A stretch of DNA of 64,000 bases from NCBI GenBank assembly GCA_024742815.1, contig JANSXX010000017.1, positions 15,633 to 79,632 of the forward strand. Direction: 5' to 3'. A program made the translations under genes and the position numbers. Each line of letters begins with the position of its first letter. Within the stretch, counting starts at the first letter, position 1. The notes under the pieces are model-generated. The model did not search any database. It was not told the origin of the DNA and saw only the letters and a program-made list of their open reading frames with translations. Source of the stretch: HXMU1420-13 sp024742815. Its GTDB lineage: Bacteria; Bacteroidota; Rhodothermia; Balneolales; Balneolaceae. Positions 36,188-45,296 of this stretch are shown here, piece after piece.

Positions 36188-37949
36188 AATTCTCGTCGGT
36201 TTCGGGATTGTCTTCCTTTTGTTTCCACACTTCATAAATCGAATCGAATAAAAGTGTATCAACACTGATGCTTGCTTGTTCACGAAGCGTGGTAATTTCT
36301 GTATTTATAGCAGTAAACACTTTATAGCGCGACTCAATATCAGCTTCGTCGGTAGATGATTTCACTTCCGTAATTTCTTTTTTAAGGATTTTAAGCACCA
36401 TCCACCCTTCCGACTCCGAGTAAGCCAGAACCGGCATATTTTCGATCCCTTTTCGAATGAGATCAAAATCGTTGCTCGACGGATCAACTGCTGCATATTC
36501 TACTTTTGTGAAAGTGTCGTAGCTTTCCGGAATATCTCCATCTACTATCTCGCTTTTGATTAACTCTGCTTCCTGCAAATTATCAGCGGTAATTTTCCAA
36601 TAACTAGCTTTCAATAACACGTACTTATTTCGGATGAGTCGATCTCGGTAGCTTGCGGGAACTCTAATGCCGGAAGTATCCGCCAATGCCTCTCTGGTTA
36701 ATTGGTACTGATAAAGATCCGCCAGCATATCGTATCCTCGCTTCTCCACCTCTTTTTGCACTCGATTATCTTCCGAGTAATTTTCTTCTTCTGCCTGTTT
36801 GAATAACACTTCGTTTCTCATCGCTCGGCCCACAGAAGCGCCTGTTCTTGTTTTTGATTCCTGAAACGATAAAAAGGGTAGCCAACGCAGATAATCACCT
36901 GCGGTGAATTCAAATCTGCTTCCTTCCAGATCATAAGTAGCGAGCATTAAATCCGGATTTAAGGAAGCTTCTAGTTGCTCAAGTCGTTCATCTGTCCAGT
37001 TGTAGGCGTTATTTTCGGGTTGAGGCGCATTACTGATGATCCCTTCACCATCCAGATTTAATATAATCTGCCGAAGCTCATTGAGGTTTTCTCGATCAGG
37101 CTGTACATTCAATCCTTCCATTTTTGTTCGGATGTACTCGTCCGAAATAAGCTGTTGCTTGCGCAGCTTTAACTGACTACTTACACCCTGTTTCCGATAT
37201 TGATACTCATCTTCTGCCAAAATCGCTGGAAACTCGATGTACTCCACATAGATAATGTGATAGCCATATCGTGTTCGAATGGGTTCAGTAAACTGGTTTA
37301 AATTTGTAGAATAGGCAGCCTCGGCAAAGGCATCATCTACTCCGAAATAACTAATCGGCCCAAGATAGCCGGCTAGTGAATCGTACTCGGAGGTATTGTA
37401 AAAGTCGTTCGCTACGTCTACAAAATCTTCACCGGCTTTTAGCCTTTCATAAGGTTCTTCCAGATCGGAGACATCAGTACTGAACAATTGCCTTACATAT
37501 ACAGAACGTTGCTTTTTTGCATAGGCCAGACGTATTTCCTCATCGGTGAGCGGTTCCAAGATTTCTTCCATTTCATCCACAAAATAGAAATCAATCATAG
37601 ATTTTTGTTGCTGATAGTCAGTTGCTGCTTGATATTTCGGATGATCCAGCAATCCCTGATTCGCTCCGGCTTGAGCAAGTAACAGCTTATCGATCAGTTC
37701 ATTCAAAAAACTATAACGCTCGATTTTTGTATCGTTTCGACCTGTTTTTATCAAATATTCTACATAGGCTGATTCGAAATCAAATACTGTTCTCTCAACA
37801 TCATTTACCTCGAACAACACCTGAAAATCGATATGTTCTTCTTCTTTCTCATTGCTTGAGCAGCCAATAAGTACAATAAAAAATAGGATAAAAAAGAAAG
37901 GCTGCCTTGAAGCAAAGCAGCCAATAGTTGAAAAAAGCGATTGAATCAT
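36186..37949 (-). CDS. SurA/PpiC-like peptidyl-prolyl isomerase lipoprotein
   Basis: The 587-residue product has a lipoprotein signal ending VLIGC (Cys30). A SurA-N-like helical segment lies around 55-150 (YSFLNELIDKLLLAQAGANQ). A parvulin domain follows at about 160-260 (RSVYVRQLFSTDVSDLEEPY, then AAYSTNLNQFTEPIRTRYGYHIIYVEYI). A long C-terminal helical region has no named domain. It would act as a chaperone/isomerase for outer-membrane or secreted proteins. Start is 1 bp after the PorV-like stop, so it is the last gene of the accessory operon, which suggests folding help for the receptor or T9SS cargo. Confidence 0.9.
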   Translation of the reverse strand: MIQSLFSTIGCFASRQPFFFILFFIVLIGCSSNEKEEEHIDFQVLFEVNDVERTVFDFESAYVEYLIKTGRNDTKIERYSFLNELIDKLLLAQAGANQGLLDHPKYQAATDYQQQKSMIDFYFVDEMEEILEPLTDEEIRLAYAKKQRSVYVRQLFSTDVSDLEEPYERLKAGEDFVDVANDFYNTSEYDSLAGYLGPISYFGVDDAFAEAAYSTNLNQFTEPIRTRYGYHIIYVEYIEFPAILAEDEYQYRKQGVSSQLKLRKQQLISDEYIRTKMEGLNVQPDRENLNELRQIILNLDGEGIISNAPQPENNAYNWTDERLEQLEASLNPDLMLATYDLEGSRFEFTAGDYLRWLPFLSFQESKTRTGASVGRAMRNEVLFKQAEEENYSEDNRVQKEVEKRGYDMLADLYQYQLTREALADTSGIRVPASYRDRLIRNKYVLLKASYWKITADNLQEAELIKSEIVDGDIPESYDTFTKVEYAAVDPSSNDFDLIRKGIENMPVLAYSESEGWMVLKILKKEITEVKSSTDEADIESRYKVFTAINTEITTLREQASISVDTLLFDSIYEVWKQKEDNPETDEN

Positions 37950-37950
37950 T

Positions 37951-39018
37951 TTAGAAGTAAAGCTTTACATCCACGATGGTAGTTTGGCCTAAATATTCGA
38001 AAGGAACTTGTGCAAAATCAACACCGATTGCCATTCCATTTTGTGTTTTTAATGTAAAACCTGCACCGTAGGTCATGTGCGCATCCACATTATCACCTAA
38101 AAATAAATCTCGGTATCCTCCTCGAACGTGGAATTTCACCGTGTTGGATAAATAACTCAGCTGAGTACCGGAATCGAGGTTTATGTTATTATCATTGGTT
38201 TGCTGTACTTCGCTAAGCAGTAAAAGCTCCAGATTTTCCTGTTTAATTGCAGGCACCTGAACACCAAACTTAAATGAGAGTGGCAATTCCCAAGAATTCA
38301 GCTTTACGTTACCGATAATCCCTTCGTTGTTGCCTTCGTGTTGCGGATCTAAATCCACAAAGGTTTCCGAATTGATTCCCGACATCTGTAATTCATTTCC
38401 AAAATTAGTGATAGAAGCACCAATGGTTAACCCGTTGATATAGTCTGTCTTCAAAAGAAAACCCATATCGATGGCAACGGCTTCGGCAACCATATCATAA
38501 ATTTTTTGTTGGATGAACTTTACACTACCACCAAAGTGAAACGATTCGGTTAAGTTTTGGGCGTATGTAAAAGCGATGCTTAAATCATGTGCACCAAAGG
38601 TTGCACCTATTCCATCAGGATCTTCAACGGTTCGAACGTCCATTCTTCCGTAATCAACAAAATTAAGACCGAGACCTAGAACCCGTCCTGGTTTTTTGCC
38701 GATTGGAAAAACTAAACCTGCTCCGTAGATATCAACATCTACAAAGTATTGGTTTACGCTGATAAAGCCCGAGCTAAAGGTACCGCCATCATTTTCAACA
38801 GATATACCCGCTGGGTTCCAGAACAATGCTTCTGCACCGCTCACATACACCGAGTTGGCATTTCCAAGTGCTGCGCCTTTCGCTCCAACACCCATTGTTA
38901 AAAATTGAGCCGCTGTTGTACCCGCACGACTTTCGTTACCGGTTTGCCCGTGAACCATTGAAAAGGCAAGTACCAGAATTAATTGAGTAAGAATGAGTTT
39001 TTTTGTCATTGTTTTCAC
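37951..39018 (-). CDS. PorV/PorQ-like outer-membrane beta-barrel
   Basis: The 355-residue product has a signal peptide (LTQLILVLAFSMVHGQ) followed by the family hallmark TAAQFLTMGVGAKGAALGNA, then GAEALFWNPAGIS. These blocks mark PorV/PorQ and UPF0164 barrels related to FadL. PorV is the T9SS shuttle that hands cargo to the outer-membrane translocon. Here it is coupled to a T9SS cargo gene (11-bp gap) and to a PpiC-like gene, which suggests a dedicated shuttle for this locus. It could also be an ordinary transport barrel. Confidence 0.9.
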   Translation of the reverse strand: MKTMTKKLILTQLILVLAFSMVHGQTGNESRAGTTAAQFLTMGVGAKGAALGNANSVYVSGAEALFWNPAGISVENDGGTFSSGFISVNQYFVDVDIYGAGLVFPIGKKPGRVLGLGLNFVDYGRMDVRTVEDPDGIGATFGAHDLSIAFTYAQNLTESFHFGGSVKFIQQKIYDMVAEAVAIDMGFLLKTDYINGLTIGASITNFGNELQMSGINSETFVDLDPQHEGNNEGIIGNVKLNSWELPLSFKFGVQVPAIKQENLELLLLSEVQQTNDNNINLDSGTQLSYLSNTVKFHVRGGYRDLFLGDNVDAHMTYGAGFTLKTQNGMAIGVDFAQVPFEYLGQTTIVDVKLYF

Positions 39019-39029
39019 GATTACTTGCC

Positions 39030-42000
39030 TTATTTGATTATCGCAAATTTGTCGGTGTATTCGCCTATGCCGGGGGCTTCTACATGGTAGAAGTAAATAC
39101 CGTAGGCTACATCTTCATTTTCGTTAGATTTGAGATCCCACGGCGCTGAACCATCATTATTTGCCCCGTCGTGTTCGATAGTGCGTATGAGTTCACCACG
39201 AACATTAAAAATTCGAATGGTGCAGGTTTTTGGCAGGTTAAAGAACTCGATCTTACGCTCACCGCGGCCAATTGAACTACTTGCCCGTTCCCAAGATGCC
39301 GCCCCGATATATGGATTTGGTACCACATAAATATTTTCGAGCTGATCTTTGGCTAGTTCATTATCAACAGAACCTGCTCGCATGGCAAACTGGAATGAAT
39401 CGTCGGAACCAAATTCGCGGGAAGTTGAAATTCTGATCTTATCGCCCGGAGATGGAGCTGTGCTACTTTCTGTTGGTAGAATGCTAACCATAAAACGATA
39501 ATTGTATACACGATCGTCTCTTTCTGCGATCAATAGCGCGTCGCCCGGACTTAATTCATCGTTATCATCATTATCAAGAACAAACATATCAGCGAGTTCA
39601 CCTGTCATGAGATTACGAACAAACACCGGAATATTGATTCGGCTAAAACCGCCACCAAAGCGAAGTGGTGGTCGATAGGTGCTATCAGCCGGATCTACAA
39701 AATAGAGTTCATAATCATGGTCGGTACGAATGAAATTGGTTAAATCCCCTTCTCTATCCGGTGTAATTACTAATTCCCAGTTGGTCGATAATCCGTCTAG
39801 TTCTGTAGGATCTAAACCAAACAGTTCATTTTCTTGCCCTTCGTTTGAGATCCATCCTGTTTTATTGGGTAGGATAAAACCGGCTTCTGCGTTTGTAAAA
39901 CTGATGGTGAATCCATCCACAATGCTTGATGTGGATGCATAGGAGGTGGATTTAACTTTAACCTCATCCTGAGTTAGTTCGCGCACCTGATAATTCACCG
40001 TTTTACGCATTACACCTACATCCGCGGCTGAATCGGTAAAAGTAACTTCATAGAGTTTCGACTCATCAATAAGTGCATCTACTACAATATTTACTTCCGC
40101 ATAGCCTGTTCCGGTACCGGAAGTAACCGAAGATAAATCGGTGGTGGCTCCACCTTCAACAAATCCCGCTGCTAATGTGCTTGGCATTACTGCTGCTGCA
40201 TTTTGGGAAGTTCCTACTACCTGACCGGCACCGTTTACAGCAACCCGGAATGTATTCTCTTGTGGATCGATTCCTGGATCGTCACCACCGGCTGAAGGAA
40301 CGCCGCGATCGTAAGCTACTATCGCGTAATAGTAAATCTTGCCGTTGGTCACATCATTATCCACATAGTAGAATTGTAAACCGGAATTGTCGCCCATATT
40401 GTAAAGTGCATCGCCTTCCAGTACGCGAACATTACCGCTGATATCATTATCCAAATCCCATTGTGCAATCGGATCGTAGAACGTTGGTGTTCCGTTTACA
40501 TCGGTGATAGAACGGGCATCTGATAAGAGGTTATCTGTACCTTTGTAGAGCTTATACCCTTCAAAATCTTGCTCTTGCAGGAATCTGTCGAAACTTGCTA
40601 CAGAAAGGGTATCCCAAGATAAAACTACTTGCTCATTACCAGCTACTGCGGTAAGCGTGGGCGGAATTGGCGGCTGAGCGAAGTTATAATCGGAGTTATA
40701 AATATTCTGAACCGTCCGTCGGTTTTTGAAGAAGTCGTCTCTATCGTCTCCAAAAATCCATGCGGTTGAGAAGAAATCGGTAGACTTCGCGGTAGGATCA
40801 TTCTCTGAAAATAGTTCTACTTCGCCTGAGGTAAACAGAATAAATGGCTCATCTGCTACCACGGTAGAAGGCTCTTCATAATCTGGATTCGAGAACAATG
40901 TTTCTGCAATTCGCTCAAATAACCAGGTATCATCGCGAAGGTTATCACCACTTTCATAGAAAGGACGAGTATTTAAATCGAAACCACGTAAACCAATCTG
41001 ATCAGATTCATCCACATCAAGTTCGTTGTAGTTTGGCTCACCATTGGTTGGAATTCCATCGCCTTCGCCTTCATCAGGGCCGGGATATTGAACATCGAAA
41101 GGACTTAAACCGTCACGACCCACGTCATTATTTAGTGTTTCTCCTTCATCGAAGATTCCGTTTTCATTCGCATCTTCAAAACCCACCCAATCCAGGTTTT
41201 CATCGGTGGTAAACCATCTTTCGAAGGTATATGCTGGTCTTTCGAAATATTGCTCACCATAAAAGGCAGCAAACTGATTTACATCGTATTGAGACTCCAC
41301 ATAAGCATCAATTTCTGCAAATGTGGTAAAGAGCAGGTAATTCTCATCAAATCGAGATTCATCGGTAATACCATCTAAATCATCGTCTTCGCCATTCACA
41401 TCATTTGCAGGTGATTCAAGGAATGCAAAACCGGTATAACCAAGTTCATATTCGGTTGCACCTGCTTGAGTAGGTACACCTACACCATCTGAATCCCATC
41501 CATATACTAAATCCAAAAACGGATCATAAGTAGCGTTGTCATCATCTTCGTCTTGCCCGAGGCCGTAATCCACAATCTGAGAAAAGAACAATCGGGTTTG
41601 ATCGCCTTCTCCTTTATTTGTGATTCTATAGATGATGAACATTGTATCCTCAGACAATATATTTGCCCATTGGAACAAACGAATCTGCGTTTGCAGCCCT
41701 AAACCGCCAATAGTAGGATCTTCGAAAGGACTTGGCATGTACACACCTAGATTGCTATGTGGCCCCTCTGTTTCTAGGCCAACGGAGTATTCATGATCCG
41801 AAAAATCATCCATCACATAATAAGACTCCAAATCTGAACTTGGGAAACGCCCATCGCGCCCGTTCCATGTGCCGGGCCATCCGGAATCATCTTCGTCTAG
41901 TCTATCTGGCCAGAAAGTTGGCCAGCTGGTTGGATCGTTAGAAAGTGCCGGTATTGGAGCCGCACCTAATGTTACAGGATCAACACGATCCGCATTATTA

Positions 42001-42470
42001 AAGCCGGGTAGTGGCAACCATCCCCAAAGATTTGGTGAATATGGACTAATTCGGGCGCCTGCTTCCCGATAATTGATACTTACCGGATTTAAAAGCGTAT
42101 CAGGCCGAAAATTATTCGATAATATCGTTCGATAATCTTCTACAGTTTCAACTCGGCTTGCATCCACAGCTTCTACATAGGCAGAGACAACAACGCCAAC
42201 GCCATCAATATGTCGGCCACCTACTCCACGAGGCCAAACGCCCCATGGAAGATCGTTCCAGCGAGAAAGTTCGCCATGGTTTCTGAAATTCGTTTCAATG
42301 AGGTTTCCATCCAATACCCCACGGGCAACGTTATCGAAGTCACCACGGTAAACAACACCGTTTAGTGAATCGGGAATGGTTTGTTGTGCTTGTAAAGGAC
42401 TTATTGCCAACAGGCACACTGTAAAGAGTACCGCGAACGAAAAAGACTTTTTATACATCTGATTGTTCAA
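39030..42470 (-). CDS. large T9SS cargo protein with Ca2+-loop-like motifs
   Basis: The 1146-residue product has a signal peptide (LFTVCLLAISPLQAQQ) and a C-terminal sorting domain (IRIFNVRGELIRTIEHDG, AYGIYFYHVEAPG, ending KFAIIK). The passenger begins with a Trp/Pro-rich segment and contains several Asp-rich loops of EF-hand or dockerin spacing: GEDDDLDGITDE, DANENGIFDEGE and DNDDNDELSPGD. Around 590-720 is a fibronectin-like part (PPTLTAVAGNEQVVLSWDTL). No catalytic family is recognised. It sits 3 bp downstream of the receptor gene, so a surface partner of the TonB receptor is the simplest guess. Confidence 0.85.
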   Translation of the reverse strand: MNNQMYKKSFSFAVLFTVCLLAISPLQAQQTIPDSLNGVVYRGDFDNVARGVLDGNLIETNFRNHGELSRWNDLPWGVWPRGVGGRHIDGVGVVVSAYVEAVDASRVETVEDYRTILSNNFRPDTLLNPVSINYREAGARISPYSPNLWGWLPLPGFNNADRVDPVTLGAAPIPALSNDPTSWPTFWPDRLDEDDSGWPGTWNGRDGRFPSSDLESYYVMDDFSDHEYSVGLETEGPHSNLGVYMPSPFEDPTIGGLGLQTQIRLFQWANILSEDTMFIIYRITNKGEGDQTRLFFSQIVDYGLGQDEDDDNATYDPFLDLVYGWDSDGVGVPTQAGATEYELGYTGFAFLESPANDVNGEDDDLDGITDESRFDENYLLFTTFAEIDAYVESQYDVNQFAAFYGEQYFERPAYTFERWFTTDENLDWVGFEDANENGIFDEGETLNNDVGRDGLSPFDVQYPGPDEGEGDGIPTNGEPNYNELDVDESDQIGLRGFDLNTRPFYESGDNLRDDTWLFERIAETLFSNPDYEEPSTVVADEPFILFTSGEVELFSENDPTAKSTDFFSTAWIFGDDRDDFFKNRRTVQNIYNSDYNFAQPPIPPTLTAVAGNEQVVLSWDTLSVASFDRFLQEQDFEGYKLYKGTDNLLSDARSITDVNGTPTFYDPIAQWDLDNDISGNVRVLEGDALYNMGDNSGLQFYYVDNDVTNGKIYYYAIVAYDRGVPSAGGDDPGIDPQENTFRVAVNGAGQVVGTSQNAAAVMPSTLAAGFVEGGATTDLSSVTSGTGTGYAEVNIVVDALIDESKLYEVTFTDSAADVGVMRKTVNYQVRELTQDEVKVKSTSYASTSSIVDGFTISFTNAEAGFILPNKTGWISNEGQENELFGLDPTELDGLSTNWELVITPDREGDLTNFIRTDHDYELYFVDPADSTYRPPLRFGGGFSRINIPVFVRNLMTGELADMFVLDNDDNDELSPGDALLIAERDDRVYNYRFMVSILPTESSTAPSPGDKIRISTSREFGSDDSFQFAMRAGSVDNELAKDQLENIYVVPNPYIGAASWERASSSIGRGERKIEFFNLPKTCTIRIFNVRGELIRTIEHDGANNDGSAPWDLKSNENEDVAYGIYFYHVEAPGIGEYTDKFAIIK

Positions 42471-42473
42471 AGA

Positions 42474-45233
42474 TTAAAAATTATAACTTAAGCCAATCTT
42501 AACGCTACGAGGAGCGCCTCTTCTTGACGGATCTAAATAAAACTCTTCGTAAGTATTTAACCCACCGGGTCTACCTACTGAATTTTGAAGCCTCCATAAA
42601 TCGGTTGATTCATTCGCTAAGCCGGTGTCGTTGTAGATTCCAAAGTGTGGATTAGAATCGAACAGATTATCCACCTGTACAAAGAACTCTACATTGTGGC
42701 TTATTGCCGGTGGCTTGTAATATGCTCTCACATCAGAATTAAACCAGGTTGGAGTGTCCAAGTTATTTGGGATAAGAGAAGTGATGTCATCTCTTTCACT
42801 CGTGTATGGACTGCCTGACTGCAAGCTATTAATTGCTGATAGAGTTAGACCGAATTTGCTTACCCAGGTAATCGAGTTGTTTAGCACATTTCTGCGATCC
42901 CAGTTCAAACGGTTTATAAAAATGATATCTTCTGCATTATTTACAAATCGATTGAATCGTTCGCCCGGATCCGAAGCTGATCCGCTGGCAAATTGCAGAG
43001 TATAATCTAAGGTCCACGAAAGCTGACCGGTTCCTCGCTCGTACAACGAGAATGTAACTCCCTTCACAGTTCCGTAATCGATGTTTTCCAGTCTACCCAC
43101 AGGCACCCCGGTATTACCACGGACTACAGTTTGCCCGGCGAGTTCGCGTACATCTTTTGAGAATACAGTCAGATCAAGTCCCATGGTTTCGGTTAGGCCT
43201 TGTTGCAAACCAATCTCGAACTGAAGTGTTCTTTCGGGCTCTAAGTTTGCATTACCCAATGTGTACGCTGAAGCGCTTTGAGATCGATCAAATTCGTTGT
43301 TTACATAAAGTAGATTCAGCTGAGGGGTTTGGAAAAACAAACCTGCAGAAAAACGCATCACTCCGGTTTGCGAAATGGGGAAAGCCACTCCCAAACGTGG
43401 GCTCAATTGATAGGTTGGATCAGCTTGTATTCTGTTTGAAATTTCTTGACCGGGATTATTTGGATCAGGAATGGTTTCCAAATGGAATTGGGTGTAATCG
43501 CGTGGAACTACAAAATCAGGTTCAAAGTAATCAAAACGTAGACCAGCGTTAACAATCAATTCGTCGAATTCTAATTTAACCTGAGAATAAGCGGCTGCTT
43601 CCCAAGGATTAACTTCCAGACTGTTATTCAAAACATCGTTGGTTGAGCGAAATGCTCGCCCAGTAGCCAGGTTCACACTGATGCCAAAGTTCTCGTTATC
43701 TAAACGGTGAAAACGAGTTGAAACTCCGGATTTCCACAATACAACATTGTTGATTTGATTGGTATAATCTGCAACAATTGTATGGGTTTTTGTGATTTCC
43801 TGACCGGAACCTAAATAATTACCACCCATCACAAATGCATCGGCTCCTTGCTGCGAACTAAACGCTGCCGGTACGTAGCGCTCGTCTAAGTCGCCCGTGG
43901 CGGTAACATCATCATACAGGTAACTTTCAGCTTGATCGTTCAAGAAGCTGTATGAGAAATTAGCAAAGGCATTATCGCCCATCGACAAGCGTAAACCGGC
44001 AATATGGGTTTGATTAGAGAAGTAATAATTGTTTATACCGCTTGGATTATATTTATACGCCTGATCGTAATTTCGTCCATCACCAAATTGATAAAATAGA
44101 TTGTAATCGAATTTTAAACGGCTATTAATTTCATAAACAAATGAGCTGTTTAAAGATAAACGCTCCTGACGATTAATCGACTCAAAATCACCATCTCCCG
44201 AAGCTTGAATTAACCAGCTACTTGGATTATCACCCGTTCGCACATTCGCGCTTTGCACATCGCTGGGGCGAAATAAGTCACGACCAATCAAATGTCCGTC
44301 GAATTTTACATAGCGTAAAGTAGTTTGGATGCTCAATTTATCTTTAATAATGGGGCCGCCCAATGATACTTGATAATCCTGATCGCCGATTGTTGGCGCT
44401 ACTTCGCTATAAGTGAATTTTTCGTTCGAAAAATCATCGGCGCTTAAGAATAGTTTCTGATCTGTATTTCTGGTAACGAATTCTAGTTCTCTGCCACTTA
44501 CAATTCTGCCAACGTAGCCAAGAAAATTGCCCGACCATTCCGGACTTACCCCTTTGGTTACAATATTCACAACGCCCGATAAAGCCTGTCCATATTCTGC
44601 ATTAAACACCCCACTAATTACCTCGAGGCTAGAAACCATGTTTTGTTCCACATCAAAAGAAGCACCATTGTTGAATGCGTTATTAATTGGAACACCATTT
44701 ACCAAATAAGAAACTTCACCGGTTCTTCCACCTCTGAAATGTCCATCCACAACACCTGCAGTTTGGTTAATCGCCTCGTTAATACTTACAAGAGGCAGAG
44801 CTTCTAATTGCTCTGAGCTAATGTACGATGTGGTTGTGGTTCTGTCTTTCTCTACAATAGGTCGTTCGGCAGTTACTACAATTTCCTGCCCTTCAATTAC
44901 TTCTTCTCTTAAGGTTACGTTTACTTCGGTGGTTTTATCTACAATTACTTGAACTTTTTCAACTCGTGTTGTTGCAAAACCTATGTATGAAAATACAACT
45001 GTATAAGTACCTGGATCCAGATTTATGATGGTATACTTTCCATCCACATCGGTTAGTGTACCTTTGGTTGTACCGTCGATATAAACCTGTACACCGATAA
45101 GGGTTTCTCCTGATTCATCAATTACCGTACCTGCAATTTTACCCTTTGTCCCGAATTCAGCCAAAGATGCTGAGTGAAATATTAGAGACAAGACTAAAGC
45201 TAGCCCAAACGAATTAGACAAAATTTTCTTCAT
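42474..45233 (-). CDS. TonB-dependent outer-membrane receptor with CarboxypepD_reg-like N-terminal domain
   Basis: The 919-residue product has a signal peptide, then a carboxypeptidase regulatory-like domain at about 30-115 (IAGTVIDESGETLIGVQVYI, DGKYTIINLDPGTYTVVFSY). The plug domain is at about 125-230 (NQTAGVVDGHFRGGRTGEVS, VFNAEYGQALSGVVNIVTKG), followed by a 22-strand barrel ending KIGLSYNF. The RagA/SusC-specific long N-terminal extension motif is not seen, and no SusD gene is near. It imports an unknown substrate, powered by TonB. Confidence 0.95.
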   Translation of the reverse strand: MKKILSNSFGLALVLSLIFHSASLAEFGTKGKIAGTVIDESGETLIGVQVYIDGTTKGTLTDVDGKYTIINLDPGTYTVVFSYIGFATTRVEKVQVIVDKTTEVNVTLREEVIEGQEIVVTAERPIVEKDRTTTTSYISSEQLEALPLVSINEAINQTAGVVDGHFRGGRTGEVSYLVNGVPINNAFNNGASFDVEQNMVSSLEVISGVFNAEYGQALSGVVNIVTKGVSPEWSGNFLGYVGRIVSGRELEFVTRNTDQKLFLSADDFSNEKFTYSEVAPTIGDQDYQVSLGGPIIKDKLSIQTTLRYVKFDGHLIGRDLFRPSDVQSANVRTGDNPSSWLIQASGDGDFESINRQERLSLNSSFVYEINSRLKFDYNLFYQFGDGRNYDQAYKYNPSGINNYYFSNQTHIAGLRLSMGDNAFANFSYSFLNDQAESYLYDDVTATGDLDERYVPAAFSSQQGADAFVMGGNYLGSGQEITKTHTIVADYTNQINNVVLWKSGVSTRFHRLDNENFGISVNLATGRAFRSTNDVLNNSLEVNPWEAAAYSQVKLEFDELIVNAGLRFDYFEPDFVVPRDYTQFHLETIPDPNNPGQEISNRIQADPTYQLSPRLGVAFPISQTGVMRFSAGLFFQTPQLNLLYVNNEFDRSQSASAYTLGNANLEPERTLQFEIGLQQGLTETMGLDLTVFSKDVRELAGQTVVRGNTGVPVGRLENIDYGTVKGVTFSLYERGTGQLSWTLDYTLQFASGSASDPGERFNRFVNNAEDIIFINRLNWDRRNVLNNSITWVSKFGLTLSAINSLQSGSPYTSERDDITSLIPNNLDTPTWFNSDVRAYYKPPAISHNVEFFVQVDNLFDSNPHFGIYNDTGLANESTDLWRLQNSVGRPGGLNTYEEFYLDPSRRGAPRSVKIGLSYNF

Positions 45234-45248
45234 GACTGAGTGATTAAA

Positions 45249-45274
45249 TCGGGCGCGATCCCAAGACCACGCCC
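45249..45274 (-). other. intercistronic hairpin between the two-CBM gene and the TonB receptor gene
   Basis: CGGGCG pairs with CGCCCG across a 14-nt loop in the 63-bp gap. On the minus strand no T-run follows, so it is more likely an mRNA-stabilising or partial attenuating hairpin than a full terminator. On the plus strand it is followed by TTTTTA. Confidence 0.55.
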
Positions 45275-45296
45275 GTTTTTATAAGATTGGCTATGC

